A DNA stretch of 16,562 bases from Actinomycetes bacterium (GTDB lineage: Bacteria > Actinomycetota > Acidimicrobiia > Acidimicrobiales > RAAP-2), in contig JAJYZN010000043.1 of NCBI GenBank assembly GCA_021799915.1, positions 1 through 16,562 on the forward strand. Direction: 5' to 3'. A program made the position numbers and the translations under genes. Below the pieces are notes generated by a model, which had not been told where the DNA came from, searched no databases, and worked only from the letters and a program-made list of their open reading frames with translations. This document shows, piece by piece, positions 7,471 to 15,462 of this stretch. Every line of letters starts with the position of its first letter. Within the stretch, counting starts at the first letter, position 1.

Positions 7471-7813
7471 CAGCAATTTTGTCAGAGAAAGCCGAACAAC
7501 ATATGAGTATCATCATTCACATCCTTCCACGCGACGTCGACTGGCCAGGATGGAGTCTCCGATCCGACGGGCGGGGCGTCTACGGAACAGCAGACAGTCG
7601 AGCAAGCTGAGCGAGACCATCGCCTCTCGTCAAAGTGCCAGACCTCGTCTGCCTGCAAATTCCCCGTTGCCGACGACGGGCTGACCGCTGTCCCGAGCCA
7701 GCGCACCCGTTGGCCCGAATCGGTGCATTTGGCATTTCTGCACTTTGGCCTGACAACTCTCGATTTCGGCCGCGGGGGCACGACGATTGCGGTACCTCAC
7801 TATGGCCGGTGTA

Positions 7814-7836
7814 ACCTGACGGGGGCCAGATCAGGT
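7814..7836 (+). promoter_or_regulatory. Inverted repeat ACCTGA-N11-TCAGGT upstream of the propeller gene
   Basis: The two 6-bp arms are exact reverse complements separated by 11 nt, 50 bp upstream of the ATG at 7887. The left arm overlaps a possible -10 (TAACCT, 7812-7817); a weak -35 (TTGCGG, 7787-7792) sits 19 nt before it. This geometry fits an operator for a dimeric repressor, but short dyads also arise by chance. Confidence 0.33.
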
Positions 7837-7886
7837 AGGTAAAGCGTGCTGATTGATGGTCCGAGGAGTCGCCTGGGGGGTGTCCT

Positions 7887-9833
7887 ATGGAGGGGTCTGA
7901 ACAGCAGGTCTGTGAGCACTGCGGCGAGCAGGCGACCTTCGCGACAGGTGCGTGTGAGCACTGCGGGCATACGCCATCGCATGAGCCCGAACTAGACGAC
8001 CCTTTCCAAGACGATGACGATGGTGCAACTTCCGCCGCCGCCGCCGCCGCCGCCGCCGCTGCTGCTGCTGCTGCTGCTGCCGCCGCTGCTGCTGCTGCTG
8101 AGCTGAGTCGGACCGATGAACCTGGCTCAGGCCGAAGCGGTTCACCCGAACAATCCGGCCCCCGGGTCGGTGGTGCCTCTTCCTCGGGTGGATCTCTAGG
8201 GAGTGAAGGGCGCTCGACGCGATCAGCCTCGCCTGCGAGCCGAAAGGCGACAGGCTCCTCGCTCGATGACGTGTTCGATTTCTTCGAAGCTCCCCACCCT
8301 CCCTCCGTTACCTCGAGCCAAGTCGCCGTTTCCGCACCTGCCGCGCCGCTTCCACCGCCTCCCGTCCCGGCACCTGGCGTACCGCCGGCCGCTCCTGCTC
8401 CACCGCCTCCCGTCCCGGCACCTGGCGTACCGCCGGCCGCTCCTGCTCCACCGCCTCCCGTCCCGGCACCTGGCGTCGTTCCACCGCCTCCCGCTCCGGC
8501 ATACGGCTCGTCCCCACAGCACGCCCCATCCCCGGCATCTCCTCACCCGGCTCAGGTCGCTCCAGTACCGGGCGCCTACCGCCCGTCGGCAATTCCCGGA
8601 GCTCCAATAGGTTCCTCATCTCCCCTCGCCCATGCCGTTCAGAGATCACGCAAGCCTCGAGGGCTGACGACGACCATCGCTATCGTCATCGTCGTTCTCG
8701 TGGCAGCGGCGATCGCCATTCCGATCCTGGGGACGACCAAGCACCCGACGAGCGAAGCTCCGCTTGCGGGAACCACCACTGCTGCATGGAAGATCGAGTC
8801 CTATCCCTCTGGACAGGGTTTGACATCGGGCCACCTCTTCGCGATCTCCTGCGCGGGGACGACAGACTGCTGGATCGTTGGCAATCGTGGGACATCTGCC
8901 GGCTCACAGAGCGCAGTCATCTTGGCGACGACCGACGCTGGGAAGACGTGGGTGACTCAGAACCTTCCGGGGACATCCGTCGGGACCGCGTTGGCTTCGG
9001 ACGGCCATCTGTTCTCGGATGCCTGTGTGTCACCGACAGACTGCTGGGCTATTGGTGCGACCCGCACATCGCTTGCCATTATTTCGACCAAGGATGGCGG
9101 CTCGACGTGGACAGTTGACTCGTACCCGCCCAGCCTGAAGAGCGCACACCTCCTGTCGCTCTCGTGTGCTTCGGCGACAGCCTGCTGGGCCCTCGGAGCG
9201 TCGTCCAAGGGGACAGCCATCATCGTTGCCACGAAGACAGGCGGATCAACCTGGGCAGAACAGCCGTATCCGGCAACTGCTGGGATTTCGAAAGATGGCT
9301 TGTACTCCATCTCATGCCCCACGGCACAGCGGTGCTGGATCGTCGGCGGGTCGACAACCGGTCTCGTGATCCTCGGCACCACAGATGGAGGAGCAACATG
9401 GTCTGTCCGCCCCTACTCCTTGCCGAGAAAGGTCTTTGGCAAGGTGCTGAGCTCGATCGATTGCTCGACACAGAGCACATGCCAGATTGTCGGGCTGGCC
9501 GCGAGTGCGTCGACAGGATCTGGGGTGCTGGGGATGGGCACCACTGATGGAGCAAAATCCTGGAAGCTCGACACATTCCCTGCCGGCTCAGGACCGCTCG
9601 ACTCGGTCTCTTGTGTCGGCCATGCGACGTGTTGGGCAGTAGGGGGTAGCTCGACAGCTACCGTCATCGCCGAGTCGGGAGGTGCGAAATGGGAGACGCA
9701 GGGACTTCCGCAGTCCCCCCCGAGGTCCGCGCTCACCCTCGATGCCGTTTTCTGCTCGACGAGGTCGGCATGCTGGTCTCTCGGCACCCAGACGACAGGG
9801 CATCCAGTCATTCTCGACGCCCGTGCCCATTGA
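7887..9833 (+). CDS. Membrane protein: zinc ribbon, poly-Ala, Pro-rich linker, one TM helix, predicted seven-bladed extracytoplasmic propeller
   Basis: 648 aa. Order: zinc-ribbon cysteines C9, C12, C23, C26 (two CxxC pairs); an acidic patch; 22 consecutive Ala (50-71); a Ser/Gly-rich linker; an isolated acidic/hydrophobic motif SLDDVFDFFEAP; Pro-rich 16-residue repeats from 156; basic RSRKPRG; one membrane helix about 263-281; then seven repeats about 50 residues apart. Each repeat has C-x5-C (first Cys at 322, 380, 427, 477, 526, 576, 623) followed by [WQ]-x-[VIL]-G, and six are followed by an Asp-box-like strand such as TTDGGATW. The segment before repeat 1 (AAWKIESYP) resembles the end of a blade, as expected for circular closure of a propeller. 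Positive residues before the helix place the zinc ribbon inside and the propeller outside. Asp-box (BNR/YCF48-like) propellers bind ligands or assist assembly; the role here is unknown. GGGGGG precedes the ATG by 6 nt. Confidence 0.88.
   Translation: MEGSEQQVCEHCGEQATFATGACEHCGHTPSHEPELDDPFQDDDDGATSAAAAAAAAAAAAAAAAAAAAAAELSRTDEPGSGRSGSPEQSGPRVGGASSSGGSLGSEGRSTRSASPASRKATGSSLDDVFDFFEAPHPPSVTSSQVAVSAPAAPLPPPPVPAPGVPPAAPAPPPPVPAPGVPPAAPAPPPPVPAPGVVPPPPAPAYGSSPQHAPSPASPHPAQVAPVPGAYRPSAIPGAPIGSSSPLAHAVQRSRKPRGLTTTIAIVIVVLVAAAIAIPILGTTKHPTSEAPLAGTTTAAWKIESYPSGQGLTSGHLFAISCAGTTDCWIVGNRGTSAGSQSAVILATTDAGKTWVTQNLPGTSVGTALASDGHLFSDACVSPTDCWAIGATRTSLAIISTKDGGSTWTVDSYPPSLKSAHLLSLSCASATACWALGASSKGTAIIVATKTGGSTWAEQPYPATAGISKDGLYSISCPTAQRCWIVGGSTTGLVILGTTDGGATWSVRPYSLPRKVFGKVLSSIDCSTQSTCQIVGLAASASTGSGVLGMGTTDGAKSWKLDTFPAGSGPLDSVSCVGHATCWAVGGSSTATVIAESGGAKWETQGLPQSPPRSALTLDAVFCSTRSACWSLGTQTTGHPVILDARAH
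8034..8099 (+). repeat. GCC/GCT trinucleotide repeat encoding 22 alanines
   Basis: Twenty-two consecutive Ala codons are arranged as GCC x8 (8034-8057), GCT x7 (8058-8078), GCC x2 (8079-8084) and GCT x5 (8085-8099). The block pattern suggests growth by replication slippage. Changes by whole units would keep the frame and alter linker length. It lies in the cytoplasmic linker of the propeller protein. Confidence 0.95.
8352..8476 (+). repeat. Tandem 48-bp repeat, 2.6 copies, encoding Pro/Ala-rich linker
   Basis: Units at 8352-8399 and 8400-8447 are identical base for base. A third copy matches for 29 bp (8448-8476) before diverging into a related Pro-rich stretch. Each unit encodes the 16 residues PPPPVPAPGVPPAAPA. 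The perfect identity, including third codon positions, points to recent duplication. It would form an extended spacer just before the membrane helix. Confidence 0.93.
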
Positions 9834-9873
9834 GCGACACGTACCCGAGCCGACCAGGCGCCGATGCCTTCTC

Positions 9874-10812
9874 TCAAGAGGAAGGAGGAAGGCGAACGGC
9901 TTGACGCGATCGTTCTCGAGTCGCCCACAGTCGCCACCGCCGTACGACGTCATCCACGAAATTCTGCCCCGTTGCCAGCCGGGTCAGCACGTCAGACTGC
10001 CCTTGGGGTCTGGCCAACATCCACGAGTGCCCACCCGGCACCCACTGCACCTGCCCGCGCGCGCATTCTGCAAACTCGAGTGCGGTAGCGGCAGTGGCCA
10101 CGCGGTCGAAACATCCCCACTCGGTGAGCATCGGGATCTCCCAGGCGACCAAGTCCCGAACTTCCGGCCGGAGGTCAACCGTCATCAGCATGCTGCCCAC
10201 TGGCAGAGTCCGTCCCATGGTCCGTATGTTCCGGCGGACATCGGGCAACAATGAGCGAAACGTCGAGAGCATGCGTCCGACGAGCAGATCGGGAGTATCG
10301 AGAATGACGGCGGCGATCATGTCGGCAAAGGGCGCGGCATCTGGAAAGAACGGCGAGAGCATTGCCGGCAAGATCCCACGACGCTGCTTCCATGCCGGAG
10401 TCGCGATGCCGTCCCGATAGACGATCCCAAGAGTCATTGTCGGATGTCCATGGGCATACTGGACTGCGACAGCTCCGCCCATCGAGTGGCCCAGCACCAC
10501 GACGGGGCCCGCGTCCACATGACCGAGGATGGTCGAGACCTGCTCGGCCAGCATCGACATGTTCACGTCATCCCACTCGAGCGGGTCGCTCCCGCCGAAG
10601 CCAGGGAGCGATGGGTTCACGATGCGCCACCCAAGAGCCTGGGCCAGCCGTGCACTCTCCCTCCAGTACATACCGCCACCGGCAAAGTAACCGTGAATGT
10701 TCACCGCCCAGATTGGCGGCGTGCCGGGACCATCGGGACCGTGAGCTCCTTCGTTGTCGGACACCGCGAACCTCAGCCTACGGTCCCCAGAACGAACGAC
10801 ACCGGGGACCAT
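9874..10812 (-). CDS. Alpha/beta hydrolase (probably cytoplasmic)
   Basis: 312 aa from ATG 10812, chosen because GAGGT lies 4 nt upstream (CTGAGGTACGAATG). The frame continues to 11313, but that part reads through the promoter region and into the oppositely oriented glucosidase gene and has no recognisable protein features. The fold is the classic alpha/beta hydrolase: oxyanion strand VNIHGYFAGGGMYW (about 38-50), nucleophile S110 in LGHSMGGAVA and histidine H262 in VPGGHSWML. The acid is probably E231 or D236. There is no signal peptide. Relatives include epoxide hydrolases, C-C bond hydrolases and esterases; the substrate cannot be inferred. It converges with the propeller gene (40-bp gap) and diverges from the GH31 gene. 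Confidence 0.88.
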   Translation of the reverse strand: MVPGVVRSGDRRLRFAVSDNEGAHGPDGPGTPPIWAVNIHGYFAGGGMYWRESARLAQALGWRIVNPSLPGFGGSDPLEWDDVNMSMLAEQVSTILGHVDAGPVVVLGHSMGGAVAVQYAHGHPTMTLGIVYRDGIATPAWKQRRGILPAMLSPFFPDAAPFADMIAAVILDTPDLLVGRMLSTFRSLLPDVRRNIRTMGRTLPVGSMLMTVDLRPEVRDLVAWEIPMLTEWGCFDRVATAATALEFAECARGQVQWVPGGHSWMLARPQGQSDVLTRLATGQNFVDDVVRRWRLWATRERSRQAVRLPPSS

Positions 10813-10997
10813 TCGTACCTCAGTGCGGCGACCAAGCTCCGCGCCTCGGCGCCCGCTCACTCCATCACGTTCCTTCCCGCGTGGTTCTACGCTGCCTTCG
10901 GGCCCGGTGCCCCGAGTTTCGGCCGCGGTGCCTCCTGAAGTCCTGATCCTGGCCGGCTTTGAAGAGCCGAGCCCCGAGGAGGCAACTGGTTCAGGAA

Positions 10998-11042
10998 CAG
11001 ACTGCATCGTGAGTGGAAACGCTACAGCAGACTGACAGTCTG
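10998..11042. promoter_or_regulatory. CAGACTG direct repeat plus inverted copy upstream of the GH31 gene
   Basis: CAGACTG occurs at 10998-11004 and again exactly 30 bp downstream at 11028-11034. The second copy is paired with its reverse complement CAGTCTG at 11036-11042, giving a 15-bp dyad with a 1-nt centre. The 30-bp spacing is close to three helical turns. It lies 28 bp upstream of the GH31 start and within the 257-bp divergent region shared with the hydrolase gene, so it could control either. No regulator gene is adjacent. Confidence 0.45.
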
Positions 11043-11069
11043 TTGGGGGGACGGTAGTGTCCGGATCAC

Positions 11070-13688
11070 ATGTCTGGATCCAGCAACCCCCTACGCCGTG
11101 CCGCGTTGAAAGCGGTGCTCGCCGTTCGAGAAGTGCATGGTCTCGGACTTGGAACGTCCAACGCGATCGTGGGCCATTCCATCGAGATGGCGCTGGACGC
11201 CTGGCGCGAGCGCCGGACGGCCCGAGGTCCGGCCACGACCCGGTCTCCCGGCCGTCTTGTGTCGGCGTTGCCCATCGAAGATCGGGATCGGGATGGGGCG
11301 CTTCTCGGGGCACATTGCCTGTTCACCGAAGGGGAGCTCGAACTGCGCTTCCTCGACGATGGCCTCGTCCGCATTACGTGGGGTCCAGGCGAGCTTCCGG
11401 TGCCGTGGGCACTTGCTGTGGACCCCGGAGAGCTGCGACCCAGGGGAAATATCGTGTGGGACGACGGCGGATCCGCCGTGGGTTGCAGGCTCCACAGTCC
11501 CTCGATGGCGATCGAGGTCGGTCGAGGCGGGGACGTCACCATGCGCAGTCCGCAGGGGCATCTCCTGCGCCGCGAGCTCCCTCCCCTGCGACGCGGGGCG
11601 ATCGTCACTTCCCGAAGTGTCCTGCGTCCCGGTGAGCACGTGTCCGGCCTCGGTGAACAGGCGTGGGGCGTTGATCTTCGGGGATCTGCTCATCGCTTGT
11701 GGAATCGGGACCCTGGTGGGGCTTGGGGACCGGGACAGGATCCCTTGTACTGCGGAATCCCGGTTCTGGTTGGCATGCACCCTGATGGCGACGTGCTGGT
11801 GTTCCACGAGAACACCTATGACGCCGAGGTACGCGTCGGAGGAGGGCGCGGTTCGGCCGCGGCGGCACCTGCCCAGGTGGAGTTGGCGTTCGCCGGTGGA
11901 GCTCTCCGTCACTACGTGGCCATCGGCGGACTGCCGATGCTCCTTGACCAGTACACCGTGCTCACCGGCCGTCCGGCCATGCCACCACGATGGGCACTTG
12001 GCTACCACCAATGCAAGTGGGGATATCGATCCGAATCCGACATCCGTGAGATCGCGGAGGGGTTCGCGGACGAATCGGTGCCTCTAAGCGCTGTGCACCT
12101 GGATATCGACTACATGGACGGCTACCGGGTGTTCTCCATCGACCGTGAGCGCTTCCCCGACATGCCGTCGCTGGCCGGCAGCTTGCGAGAGCGCGGTACG
12201 CGCCTCGTCGCGATCGTCGATCCGGCCGTGAAGGCCGATCCTTCATACGACGTGTATCGGGACGGAGTGGAGGGTGGCCACTTCGTGGTCGGCGAGGACG
12301 GCCACCCCTTCCTCGGGGTTGTCTGGCCGGGGCGATCAGCGTTCCCTGATTTCACCGATCAGGCGACCCGGGACTGGTGGGCTTCATGGTACCGGCGCCT
12401 GCTGGACCAAGGAATTTCGGGTATCTGGCACGACATGAACGAACCGACGTCCATCACGCTATGGGGAGACCGGACGCTTCCATCGGGGATCCGTCACTCG
12501 GTCGAGGGGCGAGGAGGAGACCATCGGGAGTGCCACAACGCGTACGGCTTGCTCATGGACCGTGCCGGGTGGGAAGCGATGAAGGACTTCGACGGCGAGC
12601 GCCGACCCTTCCTTCTCTCTCGATCCGGTTGGGCAGGAATGCAGCGATGGGCATGGAATTGGACGGGAGATATCGAATCGAGCTGGGACGGCTTGCACCA
12701 GCAGATCGCCACGGCGATTGGCCTCGGGCTGTCCGGGGTGCCTTTTACCGGTTCGGACATCGGTGGTTTCAGCGGCATTCCAGACAGCGAGCTCTACCTT
12801 CGCTGGCTCGAGCTGTCAGTGTTCATGCCGTTCTGCCGGACCCACTCGGTGATGGGATCGCCCAACCGCGAGCCGTGGCGATTCCAAGAACCCTACCGTT
12901 CGGCAATCGACCGGCTCATTCGTTTCCGCTACCGGTTGCTCCCGTATCTCTACACTCTGGCTCGTGCTGCGAACCTCCACGGCCACCCCTTCGTGCGGCC
13001 GTTGTGCTGGCCGGACGAGAATGGCGGCTCGTCCCTCGCCCGGCCGGTCGACGATGCCTTCTTCCTCGGCAACGCGTTGCTGGTGGCGCCGGTGACCTCC
13101 CCCGGCGCGTCCTCCCGCTCGGTAGAGGTTCCTACCGGTCGTTGGTACTCGTGGCGCGCGCTGCCTGCCATCATCAACGGCGAAGCGACCGACCAGGAGT
13201 GCGATGTGGTGAGCACGGTGGAGGGCGGGAGGGTGACGACTATTGCAGTACCTCCTGGGCAGCCCGGCGTTCTCGTGAGGGAAGGAACGGTGTTGGGTCT
13301 TGATGACGGGTGGGGGAGTGCGGTCCCTGAGCCCGCTTCCGGGTCCCTGGCGCTGTCACATGAGCCCCGACTGTTGTCATGGCACTGCTTCCCGAAGTCC
13401 GACGGAAGTGCAGTTGGGGTCGGGTTCGACGACCCCGGCGATGGCACGGAGGCGTCACGGACCGACCGGATGACTCTTTCGGGTGCACCCCCGGTTCTCG
13501 AGTGGGAGCACGATGGAGGGTACCGGTTGCCCGATCGGGTGCGAGTGGTGTTCCACGGCGTGCGAGCTTCCCGAGCTCTGGTAGACGGCAAAGAGGTAGA
13601 GACGACGATCCGCGACGTCGGTGAGCTGCCATCCACCGTCGTCGACACGGTGCCCTTCGGCAGGTTGCAATTGGCGTCGGTCAGGTGA
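11070..13688 (+). CDS. Glycoside hydrolase family 31 alpha-glucosidase
   Basis: 872 aa, within the usual GH31 range. An N-terminal beta-sandwich precedes the catalytic barrel, which begins near PPRWALGYHQCKWGY. The family signatures are intact: nucleophile D455 in GIWHDMNEP and acid/base D534 in WTGDIESSW, with GVPFTGSDIGGF and FMPFCRTHS contributing to the active site. C-terminal beta domains complete the family layout. GH31 enzymes retain configuration and release glucose (or xylose in some) from alpha-linked sugars. No signal peptide is seen, so it probably acts on imported oligosaccharides or intracellular glucans. ATG 11070 is the first possible start after an in-frame TAG (11055-11057). 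No good ribosome site precedes it; GGGGGGA is about 18 nt away. The stop overlaps the convergent permease gene by 8 bp. Confidence 0.95.
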   Translation: MSGSSNPLRRAALKAVLAVREVHGLGLGTSNAIVGHSIEMALDAWRERRTARGPATTRSPGRLVSALPIEDRDRDGALLGAHCLFTEGELELRFLDDGLVRITWGPGELPVPWALAVDPGELRPRGNIVWDDGGSAVGCRLHSPSMAIEVGRGGDVTMRSPQGHLLRRELPPLRRGAIVTSRSVLRPGEHVSGLGEQAWGVDLRGSAHRLWNRDPGGAWGPGQDPLYCGIPVLVGMHPDGDVLVFHENTYDAEVRVGGGRGSAAAAPAQVELAFAGGALRHYVAIGGLPMLLDQYTVLTGRPAMPPRWALGYHQCKWGYRSESDIREIAEGFADESVPLSAVHLDIDYMDGYRVFSIDRERFPDMPSLAGSLRERGTRLVAIVDPAVKADPSYDVYRDGVEGGHFVVGEDGHPFLGVVWPGRSAFPDFTDQATRDWWASWYRRLLDQGISGIWHDMNEPTSITLWGDRTLPSGIRHSVEGRGGDHRECHNAYGLLMDRAGWEAMKDFDGERRPFLLSRSGWAGMQRWAWNWTGDIESSWDGLHQQIATAIGLGLSGVPFTGSDIGGFSGIPDSELYLRWLELSVFMPFCRTHSVMGSPNREPWRFQEPYRSAIDRLIRFRYRLLPYLYTLARAANLHGHPFVRPLCWPDENGGSSLARPVDDAFFLGNALLVAPVTSPGASSRSVEVPTGRWYSWRALPAIINGEATDQECDVVSTVEGGRVTTIAVPPGQPGVLVREGTVLGLDDGWGSAVPEPASGSLALSHEPRLLSWHCFPKSDGSAVGVGFDDPGDGTEASRTDRMTLSGAPPVLEWEHDGGYRLPDRVRVVFHGVRASRALVDGKEVETTIRDVGELPSTVVDTVPFGRLQLASVR

Positions 13689-14469
13689 CGTCGCGTCGGA
13701 ACGTCGTAAAATAGCCGAGCACTCCAGGCACCACTCCCCAGGCGAGGAGCGCAAGACCTCCCGCCCACCAAGAGAGCAGTCGTCCAGCTCCTGTGGCGCG
13801 TCCGTTGAACACCCCTCCGACGAGTGCCGCCGACGCTTCGGATGGAAGCCAGTTCAAGTCCATGTGGAACACATTCTGGAACAGCGCGACGAGGAGCTGC
13901 TCGACGATGATGGTTCCGCCGATGGTGACCAGCACCCCGGCCACTTGGTTCTTCACCAGCACGCCGATGCCTACTCCAAACAGGGCGAGCAATGCGAAAG
14001 CCCCCAAGACTCCGGGCACGACCGGCACAATTTGATGTGCGAGAGACGAGAACGACCCCCCGTCGGCGGCAAACCAGCTGAGCCCTTCGGCGCCCACCAC
14101 CACGAAGCTTCCCAGCCCGAGCAGCAGTCCCCAGAGAATCGAGGCGATTGCCTTGGCAGTGAGCACGTCCGCCCGGCGGGGCGAGAAGAGGAGGGTGGTG
14201 GTCAAGACCTTGTGCCGGTACTCACCCGTGACGGACAAGACGCCGATGATCGGGGCGAGGAACAGCGCGGCTTCATAGCCCACACCGAGCATGTCGCGAA
14301 GGTCTTGGACCGTCGAGGGTGCGGCATAGCCCCCCCCAGTCAAGCTTCCGGCTTGATGGAATGGGATGAGCAGGAAGAGCCCGCACGCGACCATGTCGAT
14401 CACCAAGAGGATCCATGGGCCCGGAGTCGTGCGGAGCTTGAACAGCTCTGAGCGTACGAGCCTGGTCAT
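13681..14469 (-). CDS. ABC-2 type transporter permease
   Basis: 262 aa with about six hydrophobic segments: near 18-36, 67-82 (AALFLAPIIGVLSV), 106-125, 146-167, 172-195 and 230-255. The start MTRLVRSELFKLRTTPGPW and the first-loop segment SVTGEYRHKVLTTTLLFSPRR are typical of actinobacterial ABC-2/BcrB-like permeases. It should form the membrane channel for the ATPase encoded just upstream; the ATG at 14469 overlaps the ATPase stop (ATGA), so expression is coupled. The exported compound is unknown; drugs, peptides or lipids are typical for this class. The 3' end overlaps the end of the GH31 gene by 8 bp in convergent orientation. Confidence 0.92.
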   Translation of the reverse strand: MTRLVRSELFKLRTTPGPWILLVIDMVACGLFLLIPFHQAGSLTGGGYAAPSTVQDLRDMLGVGYEAALFLAPIIGVLSVTGEYRHKVLTTTLLFSPRRADVLTAKAIASILWGLLLGLGSFVVVGAEGLSWFAADGGSFSSLAHQIVPVVPGVLGAFALLALFGVGIGVLVKNQVAGVLVTIGGTIIVEQLLVALFQNVFHMDLNWLPSEASAALVGGVFNGRATGAGRLLSWWAGGLALLAWGVVPGVLGYFTTFRRDVT

Positions 14470-15416
14470 GCTGGCACCGGAGGGACGACGGCCTGAGGCG
14501 CCGATGGCCCCATGCTGCTTCCGAGCGACTGGGTCAGTTGGAGGAACAGCGCTTCGAGGTTCATCCCTTCTTGGGTCAGCTCGTACAGGACTATTTGGTG
14601 AGACGCCAAGAGGGGTCCGAGTTGCTCGGGGCTTGCATTGTCCACCATCACGACATCGGCAGCCACCTGCCGAGGAGAGAAGCCCGCCGCCGCGGCAACG
14701 GACACCAACCGGTTGGCCTCTGGCGTACGAACACGCATGGTTGGGCGTGCTCGGGCGGTGAGTGTTGCAAGCGGGCCTTGTTCTCTCAGTACGCCTTGGG
14801 ACACGATGACCACGTCATCGACGGTCTGAGCCATCTCGGCCAAGAGATGTGACGACACCAGCACGGTGCGGCCCTCGCCCGCTAGGTGGCGCAGGAATGC
14901 CCGAAGCCACGCAATGCCCTGCGGATCCAGACCGTTTGACGGCTCGTCGAGGATGAGCGCCCCGGGGTCACCGAGCAGTGCCCCCGCCAATTCGAGTCGC
15001 TGGCGCATTCCGAGCGAATATCCCCCGACCTTTCGATTGGCGTCTGCCCTGAGCCCGACGAGGTCGAGCACCTCGTCGATTCGCCGTTCCGAGATCCCGC
15101 TGGCAAGGGTCAGCATCTTCAGGTGAGCGCGGGCTCGACGCGACGGGTGGAAGCTGGTCGCCTCCAGGACAGCGCCAACCTGGCGAGTGGGCTCATGGAG
15201 ATCCTGGTAGCGCCGACCGTCGATGGTGGCCGTGCCGGCGGTTGGATAGACCAATCCGAGCAACATACGTAGGGCCGTCGTCTTTCCGGCACCATTTGGC
15301 CCGAGGAAACCGGTCACCCTCCCTGGATGTGCCGTGAAGTCGAGACCGCGCACAGCCTGGATGCTGCCGAAATGCTTCGTAAGGCCGCGCACTTCAATGG
15401 TGGCACCGGTCGTCAC
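14466..15416 (-). CDS. ABC transporter ATP-binding protein, BcrA/drug-efflux type
   Basis: 316 aa. Walker A GPNGAGKTT (39-47), signature motif SLGMR (134-138) in YSLGMRQRLELA, Walker B ALILDE ending in catalytic E158, D loop GLD (162-164) and switch H190 (VSSH). The segment after Walker A (VGAVLEATSFHPSRRARAHL) matches the BcrA-like export subfamily rather than importers. A C-terminal extension of about 100 residues is usual for that subfamily. It energises export through the permease encoded next, with which it shares an ATGA overlap. The start is GTG 15416, with only a weak AGG about 9-10 nt upstream. The alcohol dehydrogenase gene ends 46 bp upstream on the same strand, so the three genes may be co-transcribed. 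Confidence 0.94.
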   Translation of the reverse strand: MTTGATIEVRGLTKHFGSIQAVRGLDFTAHPGRVTGFLGPNGAGKTTALRMLLGLVYPTAGTATIDGRRYQDLHEPTRQVGAVLEATSFHPSRRARAHLKMLTLASGISERRIDEVLDLVGLRADANRKVGGYSLGMRQRLELAGALLGDPGALILDEPSNGLDPQGIAWLRAFLRHLAGEGRTVLVSSHLLAEMAQTVDDVVIVSQGVLREQGPLATLTARARPTMRVRTPEANRLVSVAAAAGFSPRQVAADVVMVDNASPEQLGPLLASHQIVLYELTQEGMNLEALFLQLTQSLGSSMGPSAPQAVVPPVPA

Positions 15417-15462
15417 GCGCAGTAACCTATCGCCCTCACACCCGGTGGAGCGGCGGGGGCAC

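Larger units (their letters stand above)
7378..7886. other. 509-bp divergent intergenic region
   Basis: This separates the minus-strand operon (starts at 7377) from the plus-strand propeller gene (starts at 7887). The part near 7440-7515 is clearly richer in A/T than its surroundings and holds the operon's candidate promoter. The part near 7814-7836 holds an inverted repeat before the propeller gene. Two frames of 75 and 99 codons in the middle have no recognisable protein features, and I do not call them genes. Nothing else was seen. Confidence 0.6.

Noticed and set aside
7482..7781. 99-codon minus-strand frame and a 75-codon plus-strand frame in the intergenic region
   Set aside because: They show no start signal, no domain and no sensible composition, and they overlap each other.
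8352..8476. Possible CRISPR array because of the 48-bp repeats
   Set aside because: The units are contiguous, with no unique spacers, and encode an in-frame Pro-rich peptide.
8223..8649. Repetitive Arg-rich minus-strand frames (repeats of GRRWSRSGRRYARCRD)
   Set aside because: They are the antisense translation of the 48-bp Pro-rich repeats in the propeller gene.
10813..11313. N-terminal extension of the alpha/beta hydrolase
   Set aside because: It crosses the promoter region and the start of the divergent glucosidase gene; ATG 10812 has a good GAGG ribosome site.
11091..12087. Long frames on both strands over the start of the GH31 gene
   Set aside because: Both are shadows of the GH31 reading frame, which carries all catalytic motifs.
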